This document shows positions 1-11,148 of a DNA stretch of 64,000 nucleotides, piece by piece (within the stretch, counting starts at the first letter, position 1; each line of letters opens with the position of its first letter). The notes below the pieces were generated by a model. That model ran no database searches. It was not told the DNA's origin and was given only the letters and a program-made list of their open reading frames with translations. A program made the translations under genes and the position numbers. Source of the stretch: Artemisia argyi (lineage: Eukaryota; Streptophyta; Magnoliopsida; Asterales; Asteraceae); NCBI GenBank assembly GCA_030686995.1, contig CM060684.1, positions 11,331,897 through 11,395,896 on the forward strand, given 5' to 3'.

Positions 1-2439
1 TAATAGGACCTTGTCTCCTTCTGAAAATTCTTTGGGTTTCTTAATTCTTTGATCATGCCATCTTTTAGCTCTTTCTTTATATGTGATGGAGGATTCGTAG
101 GCTTCTAGTCTAAGCTCATCAAGCTCGTGTAATTGCAGAAACCTATTATTCCCAGCAGTTGTGTAATCTAAGTTGCATGCCTTAAGTGCCCAATAAGCCT
201 TGTGTTCTAATTCTACTGGTAAGTGACATGCTTTACCATACACCATGCGAAACGGGGTCGTTCCAATAGGTGTTTTGTAAGCAGTTCGGAATGCCCATAA
301 GGCTTCGTCGAGTTTGAATGACCAGTCTTTTCTGTTTTGACTAACCGTTTTTTCAAGTATTCTTTTAATAGCTCTATTGGTGTTTTCGACTTGGCCATTG
401 GTCTGTGGATGATAAGCGGTGGAGAATCGATGGGGTACTCCATACCTCTTCATGACCTTTTCCATTTGTGCATTGCAGAAATGTGTCCCCCTATCACTGA
501 TGAGAGCTTTCGGTATCCCGAATCTTGCGAAAAGCTTTTTCAGGAAATGAATGACTACTCTTGCATCATTGGTCCTAAGGGCTTGTGCCTCAACCCATTT
601 GGAAACATAGTCAATGGCGACTAAGATGTATTCGTTTCCCCCTGAGGATGGAAAGGGTCCCATGAAGTCAATTCCCCAAACATCGAATACCTCACAGACT
701 TGTATAAAGTTCTGAGGTGCCTCATCCCTATGTGATATATTTCCGGCTCGTTGACATGCATCGCACGCCTGCACCATTTCTTTTACATCACGGAAAATTG
801 TGGGCCAATAGAATCCTGCATCGAGAATCTTTCGGGCGGTAACGTTTATCCCATGATGCCCTCCGGGGTGATATTCCCTCATAATTTTTACTGCCTCATT
901 CTCCGAAACACAACGCCTTATAATGTGGTCAGGACACCTTCGGAATAAAAAGGGTTCATCCCAGAAGTAATATTTTAGCTGGGAAAAGAACCTCTTTCTC
1001 TCGTACTTAGTCAGGTGTTCAGGAACAAGTCTACATCTACTTGCGAAGTAATTGGCAAAGTCGGCGTACCATGGCTCCGAGTCAATTATTGACATTAGTT
1101 GTTCATCAGGAAACGAATCCCTAATCTCGCTTCTATCGTGCTTATCCAAGGGGTTTTCAAGATGAGATAGATGACGTGTGGCTAGATTCTCTGCCCCCCT
1201 CTTATCGCGAATCTCAACATCGAATTCTTGTAACAACAAGATCCACCGAATTAGTCGCGGCTTGGCATCCTGTTTCGCGAACAGATATCGAAGAGCTGAG
1301 TGATCAGTGAAGACGACTGTCTTTGAAAGGACAAGATATTGTCGGAATTTGTCGAATGCAAACACTACGGCTAGTAATTCTTTTTCGGTGGTGGAGTAGT
1401 TCTCTTGAGCGGGATTCATAGTTTTGCTAGCGTAGTAAATAGGTTGGAAAAGCTTATCACGTCGTTGTCCTAATACAGCCCCGACAGCGAAGTCGCTAGC
1501 GTCACACATGATTTCAAATGGTAACTCCCAGTTGGGTGTGATCATGATTGGAGCTTGAGTGAGTTCCCTTTTTAAGAGATCGAAAGCATCTTTGCATTCT
1601 TGGGAAAAATCGAACGGAGCATCCTTCACAAGCAATTGAGTCATTGGCCGGGCAATTTTGGAGAAGTCTTTGATGAATCTCCGATAAAATCCGGCGTGCC
1701 CCAAAAAGCTGCGTATTGCCTTAACAGTCGTGGGGTATGGCAACTTAGATATAGCTACAACTTTAGCTTGGTCCACCTCTATTCCATTCCCTGAGATCTT
1801 ATGCCCTAACACAATTCCTTCCTTTACCATGAAATGACACTTTTCCCAGTTTAACACCAAGTTGGTTTCCTCACAACGTTTAAGCATCTTTTCTAAATTA
1901 GCAAGACAGCGGTCGAAGGAGTTCCCGAAGACTGAAAAGTCATCCATGAACACTTCCATGCTGTCTTCCATGAGTTCGTGAAAGATTGCGGTCATGCAAC
2001 ATTGGAAAGTGGCGGGGGCATTACATAGCCCAAAAGGCATCCTTTTGTAGGCAAATGTTCCATAGGGGCATGTAAATGTGGTCTTTTCTTGGTCCTCGGG
2101 TGCTATGGGGATTTGAAAATATCCAGAGAATCCATCCAGGAAGCAATAGTACTCGTGTCCAGATAATCTCTCTAACATCTGATCAATGAATGGTAAGGGA
2201 AAGTGATCTTTCCTCGTGGCATCATTGAGCTTTCGATAGTCGATGCATACCCGCCATCTAGTGACAGTTCTCTGGGGCACCATCTCACCCTTGTCATTCT
2301 TCACTACAGTCATTCCCCCCTTTTTAGGTACAACCTGCACAGGACTGACCCATGGGCTATCCGAGATCGGGTAAATCAGTCCTGCATCCAAAAGCTTGAT
2401 AACTTCTTTTTTTACTACTTCCTTAATGTTGGGGTTCAC
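1..2439 (-). pseudogene. RT, RNase H and integrase of the Athila/Tat-like element (partial)
   Basis: Continues in the same frame as the upstream gag-protease segment, and I saw no further stop in the parts I translated. RT carries FMDD at about 1938-1949 ([11 protein letters not shown]). RNase H starts with [10 protein letters not shown] (Asp codon 1501-1503). Integrase has the first catalytic Asp in [10 protein letters not shown] (667-669), then SDRGTHFCN, then [13 protein letters not shown] at about 385-425. The window cuts the polyprotein at KVLL of the integrase C-terminal region. No chromodomain or envelope-like frame is visible in the part present. Classed as pseudogene only because of the upstream nonsense codons. 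Confidence 0.92.
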
Positions 2440-5112
2440 TCACCTCTGGGGTTGCACAGTAGGTTTATAATCTTCCTCCATAAGAATCTTATGTGTGCAA
2501 AAAGTTGAGTCAATCCCCTTAATGTCGGCCACACTCCATGCGAGTACCCCCTTGTATTTTTTTAGGACCTCTAAGAGTTTAACTTTTTGTTCTTGTTCCA
2601 AGGAAGAGTTTATGATTACAGGGAGTTGGTCCTCCCCCTGAAGGAAGGCATACTCCAAATGCTTAGGAAGCTCTTTAAGATCAACGTTAGGAGGTTCGAT
2701 AATAGAAGGTTTGAGCTTGTTTTTGGGCTTTCGGAGCTCGAGATGCTCCGTTGCCTCTTGTCTGGGGTAGAAGGAGACTGCATTAACATCCTCCGTCTTT
2801 TCCACCTCTAGCAAAGGCAGAAAACTCTCGTCCCGTAGCCAGCCTTCATCGATTTGTTCATCGATGCAACTATCAATGACATCTGTGAGTTCATCTACTT
2901 CCCCGATAAAGTAGAGCCGGCTGGCTGCTTCGAGGGAGAGGTCCATAGAATCCTTAATGTCGAAGGTTGTGCTGTCGTCTCCCACTCGTAAGGTCAATTT
3001 GCCATCGTAGACATCGACTGCATGAGCGGTGGCAAGAAATGGTCTACCTAAGATGATAGGTACCAAGTCATCCTCCTCCATATCCAGGATTACGAAGTCG
3101 ACCGGGAATTTGAATTTCCCAACTTTGACTAGCACTTTCTCGCATATCCCTACGGGGTACTTGACTGATCTATCGGCTAGTTGGATGTTCATACGGGTAG
3201 GCTTCAGTCCAGAATATCCTAGTTTACGGAACATAGAGTGAGGCATGAGATTGATGCTTGCTCCCAAATCGGCAAGAGCATTCTTGATTGATAGAGGTCC
3301 TATGGAGCAAGGCAAGGTGAAGCTGCCCGGATCGTCTACCTTCTTTGGCAGCCCTCGATGAGTTACCACTGCGCATTCTTCCCCCAGGGTCACAAGACCT
3401 TCGAGTTTCTTCCTGTTAGCGAGCAGCTTTTTGAAGTATGTGCTATACTTTGGCATGTGATAGCAAGCATCAAGGAGAGGTATGGTGACAACCGAGTCTT
3501 TTAGGTATGACAAGAACCTCTTGTTATCATTCTCAGTTTTCTGGTTTCTTAATCGGGACGGGAATGGTATTTTCACAGGTTGGTTAGGCAAGGCCGATGG
3601 GGAAGGGATCGTTACAGGCGGTTGGTCTGGGGTGCCAATGCCGACATCCTGCTCCTCCTCCTCGGGTTTGTCTGGATCGAGGGTGACGGGGGACGAGTTT
3701 GGGTAAGGAGGGTCCTTGGTTGTCGTTCCAGCTCGTGTGGTTATCGCGAGCATGGGGTCTTTTTTTCTTTCTAATGGCGTTTGGAGGTGATCTAGGGCTG
3801 AGTTAAGCTTGTTGAAAAATTCTCCAATACCCTCCTGCTGCTCATCGAAAAGCTCATTAAGGCCTTTCATTTGCAAGTCTTTTTCTTGAGTGAAGTGACC
3901 AAGGTCATCTTCGAAATTGCTCCTGATTTTGAATTCAGGGCCTTCCTCCCCTTCTCTTTTCCTTACCAGATTTCCCCAAAGGGTGTAATCGTCATTTTGG
4001 TAGAAAGGCAAAAGGGAGGGATCAGCATAAATGTCCCCTCCTGACAAGCACGCATGTTCAGTTGTGGCTGCTCCTCCGCATTCTTCTACCTCATGCGGGC
4101 CTCCACAGTAATCGCAGATCAAGTAAGGATTTGACAACAGTTTAGGTAATTGCGATCCAGCTAGATAATCCATTCTTTTGTGAATTTTGCTCAACCGATC
4201 AGAGGTGATCTCAGAAATGCTGACAGTCGACTCAGGTTCATCCCAAGTGTCATCCTGGTCTTGAGCATATTCTTCAATCCTATCCCATCCTTCCTCGGCA
4301 CTAAGATTGGCCAATCTTCCTTTCCTAGATTGGTTAAGTCCGTTCCGGTCATTAGAGGAAACATTCTCGTAAAAGATTTGGACCAAGAGCCAAAGTTCAA
4401 TGCCATGATGTGGAACTTGTCTTAGTAAATCTTTGAATCTAGTCCACGATTTATGGAAGGGTTCATCCTTCTCCTTCCGGAAATGGAGGATCCTATCTCT
4501 AAGTGCTGAGGTTCTTCCAGGTGGAAAGAACTTCTCATAGAACTTGGATATAAGTTACTCCCATGTGAAGATAGATTCAGAAGGGAGTTTGTCATACCAT
4601 TCTTGGGCTTTTTCATAAAAGGTGAAAGGAAAGAATCGCAATCGGGATGTGTCTCTAGTAGCCCCATCCGTATGGAGGGTGTCTACTATTTTTAGGAAGT
4701 CCTTGATGTGTTGGATTGGATTTTCCTCATCAAGTCCGCTGAATTTACACACACTTTTGACAAGCCAGACATCGGGTGCATGTAGGACCTCACTGGTGTG
4801 TTCGTTCGGGTAGACAATGGCATTAGAAAAGCCACGAGGAGTTGGGGAAGAGTAGTCCTTGAGACGCTTAGGAGGAGGTATTATAGGGGTACTCATCTCG
4901 TTGTGGGAGCTGGGGGTTGTGATGTGATTTTCTGAATTTTCCTCAGAAAGAGGTGCATCAAAGTCGATAGCAATGCTGGATGGTTCAGGATTTGAGTGAG
5001 TTCGTCTTAACCTACACATTTCTCTTTCGGGTTCTGCATAAGGCAAGACAAGGTCTTTAGTGGTACTACGACTCCTAGTGATCCTAAGGTTGGAGAATTC
5101 GTTGGTTGCCAT
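2440..5112 (-). pseudogene. gag and protease region of the Athila/Tat-like element
   Basis: Starts at ATG 5112 (MATNEFSNLRITRSRS). Gag forms the particle and the protease cleaves the polyprotein. The gag core (FFPPGRTSALRDRI, then DLLRQVPHHGIE) is in one frame but broken by TAA at 4555-4557. A zinc knuckle CDYCGGPHEVEEC lies near 4085-4125; its CX2CX3HX4C spacing matches the related element at 25.06 kb. The protease active-site region reads [12 protein letters not shown], with the catalytic Asp codon at 3268-3270, so DLG replaces the usual DSG/DTG. The segment ends at TGA 2440-2442, at the start of RT, where the relative at 27.18 kb reads an Arg codon. The two stops make it a pseudogene unless suppressed. 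Confidence 0.9.
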
Positions 5113-5259
5113 GATGGCGGAAGGTGAAGAGTTACGAACAAAGACACGAAGAAATGAGATAGACTAAAGAAAACCTAAAAAATAAAAATAAAATCTTACT
5201 AGAAAGGAATCTAGCAAGTAGACCTAATAAAAAGAAGTTCTAACCTAGACAATAACTAT

Positions 5260-5278
5260 TCCCCAGGCTGCGGCGCCA
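5260..5278 (-). other. Primer binding site (tRNA-Asp type)
   Basis: Minus strand reads TGGCGCCGCAGCCTGGGGA, beginning a few bases inside the LTR end. It resembles the tRNA-Asp-complementary site common in Athila/Tat elements (TGGCGCCGTTGCCGGGGA), with a few differences. The sibling element at 32018-32036 has nearly the same site. Confidence 0.85.
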
Positions 5279-5284
5279 AAAACT

Positions 5285-6703
5285 TGATGCGTGGGAATCG
5301 CACCTTGCTTTACCTCTCGAGGGATCTCGAGAAGCTTACAACCCCCACCAGGCAGTGTACCTGATCGTTGTAGTATAGTATAGTGACAAGTACCGGGGGA
5401 TTGATCATTCAGCTTAGGAATAGTGTCGCTAGGATTAGAAAACCTAATTAATAGTTCTAAAGGTGAGGGATGATTATTTTTGTATTTTTATATTTTTATG
5501 AAAGCAATTAAAATCTCGGGTTTTGGAAGAGTGGGCGGAATTAGTTGCTATTCAACTAACCCAAAACTAATAAATAATCAAAATAAAATACTGAAAATGA
5601 AATTAAATGAAATTAAACTAAATTATACTAAGGTTGTGAGCAGTAATTGGAGAAATTGTGTTTACTTAGACTTCACTACTCCCTAGATATCTTTTACACG
5701 TTAATTACTTGTTATACTTGTATGGATGACGGATTGTATTCCTTAATACCATTCGTGGGGTGGCATACATAACTCCCCAACTCTATGAGCTCTTATCTCC
5801 TCCTACACCATGACCCAGCACAACTATAGGGATTGTAAATAGTGGCTCATGCATTAAATACAACCAATAAAGACCTAGTACGCCTCGGTTCATGTTTCTT
5901 AAGACGTTCAAGCATGTTACCATTTGGAGATCTGCCAGTTTTCTTAAGCCTAACATATAAAATCATTCATCCAAGACAAGAATAGACAAGTAATCAACAC
6001 ATAATCAACATCTAGGTTTCATTAGATCTAAGCAAACATAAAAGAGATCTAGCCTAGCATAATGGAATTGAGACAAGAACAAGATATAAACAACCAACAC
6101 ATAGACATATTGATTGAATTAGAAGAACACTTATCTCAATTACAATGCAAGGTATCAAGGGTTTGGAACCCTTGAAAAACCTGTAAAAGATACACCAAAT
6201 TCGTCTTTAGGGTTTCACCAAAACTTCTCCCCCTCTAATGAAAAAACTAGAAAACTATATATAGGAAAACCGAGGTGATGGCGTCAAGAGCAATGGTGTG
6301 ACGCCGTCATCTCTCCGCCAAACACTTCCTCGGACGGCCTTGATCTACTTATGACGGCCAATGTGACGCCGTCAGCTACCACGGTGTTTTATTCTTTGTA
6401 CTTTGACGCCGTCAGGATGACTTTTGACGCCGTCATCAGCTACGGTGTTTTATTCTTGATGTCTGACGCCGTCAGGGTATAACTCTTGACGCCGTCATCT
6501 AGTGTCTTCAGCATGGAAAATTGGTACTTTGCCGTTTTCTTCACTTTTATGCTCCAAAAACGTCCAAAATGGCTTCTTTTCCAGAATTCACTCTCCAAAC
6601 ACCTAAAATCACAAAAGGAACGATTTAGGGCAATATTTGATCAAATAAAGTCGGATTCGGGCTTAAATGACCCCCTAAAAACGGATCATTTTTCGCCTCA
6701 TCA
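5285..6703 (-). repeat. 5' LTR of Athila/Tat-like element
   Basis: Read on the minus strand it begins TGATGAGGCG and ends CGCATCA, directly before the primer site. It is about 1.42 kb and is homologous to 30597-32011, 35626-37039 and the solo LTR at 39039-40462. A cluster of TGACGCCGTCA/TGACGGCGTCA motifs lies at about 6278-6500, just upstream (minus sense) of a TATATATAG box near 6260. Confidence 0.92.
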
Positions 6704-8074
6704 GTTATGGATGATGTCATTAGCACATGGTGGAAACACAATGAAGTTGAACAAGAGTCTCTGTCGTCTGAGCCTGAGTGGATGATCACCTCTGACAATC
6801 AATCTATTCCTGATAACAACTGGGCATATGCTGTTGCAGATAACTTTGTCCCTCCTCCCTCTAATTCCTTACTTGCTCAGACAGGAGATATGGGTACTTT
6901 CATCCAATGGTACTGTAAGCAACAAGGAATATCCAAACTTACCACAAAGGATCTAGAGGGCCCCGCTTACGAGATTGTCAAAGCTTTCCATCCTGACATT
7001 GTACATCTACAATATCAAATGGAAGAATGCCACAAGATGCTTACTGATAAAGTTGAAGATAACATCCTTGATTACAACCACGGAAAACCACTCCCTCTTG
7101 TAGGGTCTCCAGGTCGTCTCACACTCCAAGCCGACTTCTTCTTCAACAATGACCTTGAGTATCTACGCTCTGGCAACAAAATAGCACTATCCATCAACAA
7201 GATGAAAGCTGCGCGCTACACTAACGTTGGTTTGGAACAAATGGTGCCAGATACAATGTGGTGTGATGAAGAGTGCAAGTATGATGTTGCAGCATCCTTT
7301 GGTATCTCTCACTGGTGGTACAAAAAGCGTGAATTCTACATCGCAAGACACACGGCTGCTGGTGACCCCAAAGCTGCTCACTCTAGAAGAAAGATTCTAA
7401 GTGTCATTCGTGTTGAAATCTTTCCTACCTGCGGATACAATTACTTGAAAAGGATTGTTCTTAGAAGATCATGTTATTGGGAGCATGTCATATCCGAGGG
7501 TGACTTTAAGTATCTTCTTCCTAATGACTTTGAAGATCTTTTCCTGCTTCATCTCCAAGGAAAACTGGATCACCTTCCTGCACTTGAAAGAAGAACGCTT
7601 GTATCTGCAGTCACTCAATGGATTCGTGGGCTTGTCATCAGACAAAGAGTGAAAGATTTCCAGCTTGGTATTGAAAGTTATCAGACTCACCTCAATCTCA
7701 CTAGACCTCGATGGGAAGCCAGGGACTTGGAATTCAAGAGAGATTACTCGATCGTTGAGTCACCTAGAGCAGTGGTCTTCACTGACTGCTTCAACACTCG
7801 AATGCTCATGAGACTTGACGAAATCCATCATTTCAGTGATGGAACGCTTACACAAGTAGAAGCTGCTCTGGATGTCAGGGATTAAGAATACCGAATTGCT
7901 AAGGATGTGAAGTACACTACCTTCTGGACTGCTGAGATGTTCCAAAGAAACAAGCACTTTCTTCACGTCATCAGGAAACTCTTGCTTGAAAGACGAATTT
8001 TCCGAAGTTTGGAATGCTTTGTTGGTGGGAGAATTTATGAAGGTGACTACAGGCTAATGGAACGTACCATCTAA
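6704..8074 (+). pseudogene. Copia C-terminal extension ORF, truncated and with a premature stop
   Basis: Frame open from the insertion point at 6704 to TAA at 7883-7885, then open again in the same frame to TAA 8072-8074. The stretch from LKRIVLRR through KDFQLGIESYQT to VVFTDCFN, and after the stop RRIFRSLECFVGGR, is a segment I recognise from many Anthemideae Copia polyproteins, where it directly follows RNase H. Its function is unknown. The first stop falls inside the conserved part, so it is a nonsense mutation. The N-terminal part lies left of the window, beyond the gypsy insertion. Confidence 0.75.
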
Positions 8075-10767
8075 TCCTGTGTCAGTTTATTATGTAACAT
8101 TTGGTACAATGTTGGTCTGTAACTATATAATCATGTGAACTTATGTGTGTGGTTGTGCTATTCATATTGTTATGTCTCCCAATATGGTTTGCTATTACTT
8201 CAGATAGCAACCCGGTCTTTATATTAGGATAGGTTCGTCGCCAAAAAGACGACTGTTCCTAACAAAGGCATGAATTACTTTACATTCGTGCCTTTCCAAT
8301 TTGATGTACGCCTAAGTGCATCATCTCTGATAAAAGAAGAGAAGTCTTCTTTGCATCTCAAATATTTTTCTTTCAATGATTCTTCGGGAAAATATTTGTT
8401 CCAAACTTGGTGGTACCATGGTTTTTGAAGATCAAACAAACTCAAAATATGGTTTAAAATTTACCACTCAATCGATGCTATAAGAATTAATCCTTTATGC
8501 AAAATGTTTAATTTTGAATGTGTCATCGATTGAGGGGGAGAACGATTTCAAAAACTATATATCATCCAATACAAGATCTTTGTGCATAACTCAAGTGGAT
8601 TTAATGCAATTGTTATGTGTTAGGATATAAATTTTTCATGAGTCTCTCGCTAAACTCAAAATTATTTATAAACTCATCACCTCTAACACATAACATACTC
8701 CCTCAAGTTTTGAGGGGGAGTAAAATGTTGTCTCAAAATCAGTCATTCTTAAAAATGTCACATCCTTCTCCAAAACTTTATACTTATTTAAATCACGTGG
8801 GATCACAAATCTCAACTTGATTTGAAATTTTTGATCGGGGGAGAAGATGTGATTTAAATATGAAAAACTGATTCAAAAGTGATGTTCTTGAACAAGAAAA
8901 CAAAAAAATCTGCTCTTTCCTATGTGCCAAACTCTTTCGCATATCAATGCACATATTGAGGGGGAGCAAAATGATTTGTGTAAAAGATTCTTGCATCTCA
9001 TATGAGTGCATCTCAGTCGTGACTCATGAATTGACGAAACACTAATGTCGTGAATCAAAAGGACTAGTCCTGGACGGGTAATAACTTCAAGCTGGTTTAA
9101 CCAGTGATGTAAGCGTGTCTCGAAGAGGACTAGTTTAAGTAGAATGTACCGTTTCGAGAAACCTTGGGTGAATCTGATCGAGCTGGGTAATAACTTCAAG
9201 CTAGTTTATCAAGTGATGTAAGCGTGTCTCGAATGCCCGGTCATGTTCACTCAAGGTAGATCAATTCAAAAGTGCAACTCTTTCCGACATGTGCAAAATT
9301 TTAAAATCAATACTTATGAGCACATGTTAAGGGGGAGCATTTGAAAATGACAAAACTCTCAATGTGTTAACAAAATGTGTTTCCCAATCATAAACACATT
9401 GAGAGAATTTTCAATGATTTGGCAAATGGCAAATTAGGACAGTCATGGAGTTATAAGGTGGCTAAGGCTAGGAAAACCGTCCTATGATCCGCCAGAGCCG
9501 GAGGGATCTACCCATGGACAATACCAAAAGAGAAATGTGAGAATGGTGAAAGAAGGGGTTGAAGAATTAAAAAGAAATGAAATGAGAAAGGGTGAAAAGA
9601 AATAGCCCTCCAACTATTCAACCTTAGGGCAGAAACCGGGTTCAATTCATAATCTACTGGTGGTTGCTAAGGCAACATCGGTATTGAAGACAAGACGTCA
9701 TGGACCCAGTGACGCAATACACTAAACCTTCTAGCCACTCAAGTTCTCTTAAAAGAACTTGTTTCATTCTCACGGGGAACCGGTGTAATCTATCGACATA
9801 TCTCTTAGAGATAGTTGATATTGAAGCAGGAGACCTCTCCCTAATCTCCGCATAGGAAAACCAAATGCACTTATTGAGTCTAGAGCCTCGAGATGCATAA
9901 AAAGATCTCCTAGGAACACGTACTATTTCTACCCTGGTTGTTCAACATTAAGGACACCATTGGTAAACTTATGAGTCCTACGCAGATCTGAGCAATCTGC
10001 CAGAACATTAATGAGGGATGTTGCTTTAGTAACTCCCAGTGATTGAATGGAAATTCCTGCCAGGGTCAACATCAAGCAGCCCTGAAAGCAGGTCACTTAG
10101 GTAATTCCTTGTGGATTACGCTTAGTGGTCGCGGCAGTTACTAACGGTCTACAGTCGTGGAGTGATCTCCAGCGACTCACCCAATCGTTGATCTACTTAG
10201 GTAGTTCGTGTAAATCCTTTTGGGTCTGCCAATTGGGAACGGTCTTGGTAAGGGTTAGAAGGAGTCTTCACACTATGCTGTTGACAATCTCTAATTCCGA
10301 ACCTATAAGCACCGGATGATTTGTTGCTAACTGTCTACTTGCAGGAATTTCTAACAGTTGCGGGTAATTGCTGAAAAGATGCAGATTCACCAACACATGC
10401 TCACACTTCAACTTCATAACTCAAAAGAAATCATGATCATTGAATGGGCTTCAACTGTGCTTCCTCAACTCTGATGAAGAAGATCATGATCCTGAAAAGT
10501 GTGAGCATGCCAACACAAATAGGTTCATATCACATGGAGATATTACTACTCCAAGATGACTTTCAAACATTCTTGTGGATGATGCAGCTGATGTTATTTC
10601 CAAAGATCATCCATCACATTGAAGGTGTCATCTAGGTTCTTCCACTTAAAGCATAAAGATCTCAACAATGAAGAATCAAAAGGCTACGAGCTACAAAGAT
10701 GTCGTCAAAGATCTAAATGCTATGACTCAACTTTTATTTTTCGGGGTGACCTCCCTTAGGGGGAGAT
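8075..10767 (+). other. Non-coding 3' region of the Copia with six polypurine tracts
   Basis: No convincing gene. Polypurine tracts containing GGGGGAG lie at 8532-8540, 8712-8720, 8837-8844, 8958-8966, 9329-9337 and 10758-10766. The last directly precedes the LTR and is the expected plus-strand primer; the others are spaced 110-380 bp apart, with a 1.4 kb gap before the last. Most sit in a shared context (TTGAGGGGGAG or AAGGGGGAG). Confidence 0.75.
9078..9236 (+). repeat. Two-copy tandem repeat in the Copia 3' region
   Basis: A block beginning GGGTAATAACTTCAAGCT and ending GATGTAAGCGTGTCTCGAA occurs at 9078-9130 and again at 9184-9236, about 106 bp apart, with a few substitutions. Confidence 0.75.
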
Positions 10768-11148
10768 TGTTAGGAATATGATTATTCATTTGAAGACTCG
10801 GTCACCCCGAGTATAGTTTAGCATATCGTAGCTCGTAGTAATTATCATATTAGTTAGTAAGTAGTCTAGTATTAGTTAGTATTTGTGGAGTCGGGTCGGG
10901 TCTCTTACCCACTGTCAGCCCGCTCTACAGCCCGTTTCAAGGGGCGTTTACATTGTAACTATAAATACCCTTTCCCACCCATGGGAAAGGGTTGGACCTT
11001 AATTTGCAATCTAACCTTTCACAAGTTTTCACATACAAGGCTCCCACCTCTCTCATCTCATTCTCTCTCTAACATCTCACTAGAAACTACATACTTAATC
11101 ATCACAAATCACTTAACCATCCATGTTCATATATTAGAATATATTACA
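10768..11148 (+). repeat. 3' LTR of the Copia
   Basis: Starts TGTTAGGAATATG directly after AGGGGGAGAT and ends ATATTACA at 11148. A TATA box (CTATAAATACC) is near 10961. The right edge is confirmed because the reading frame of the adjoining minus-strand Copia runs up to exactly this point. Confidence 0.85.

Larger units (their letters stand above)
1..6703 (-). mobile_element. Ty3/gypsy LTR retrotransposon, Athila/Tat-like, 5' part
   Basis: Minus-strand element running off the left edge. It shows a 1.4 kb 5' LTR (5285-6703), a tRNA-Asp-type primer site, a leader, then gag, protease, reverse transcriptase, RNase H and most of integrase in one frame. The right end falls exactly where LTR homology with the copies at 30.6 and 35.6 kb stops; the flanking bases GTTAT (6704-6708) should be the target-site duplication, whose partner is outside the window. 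It interrupts the Copia reading frame that resumes at 6704. Only two nonsense codons were found in about 5.1 kb of coding sequence, so the copy is fairly young. The autonomous role is inferred from the nearly intact pol. Confidence 0.93.
6704..11148 (+). mobile_element. Ty1/Copia element with multi-PPT 3' region (Sirevirus-like), 3' part
   Basis: The 3' half of a plus-strand Copia, cut on its left by the gypsy insertion at 6703. It contains the end of a pol-linked reading frame (6704-8074), a 2.7 kb non-coding tail with six GGGGGAG polypurine tracts, and a 381 bp 3' LTR (10768-11148). A multiplied polypurine tract before the 3' LTR is a published hallmark of Sirevirus Copia elements; the short LTR is atypical for them, so the lineage is tentative. 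It inserted into the minus-strand Copia that begins at 11149; TAACC (11149-11153) should be the TSD. Confidence 0.85.

Noticed and set aside
337..948. Plus-strand frames over the gypsy pol
   Set aside because: Antisense shadows of the minus-strand integrase frame.
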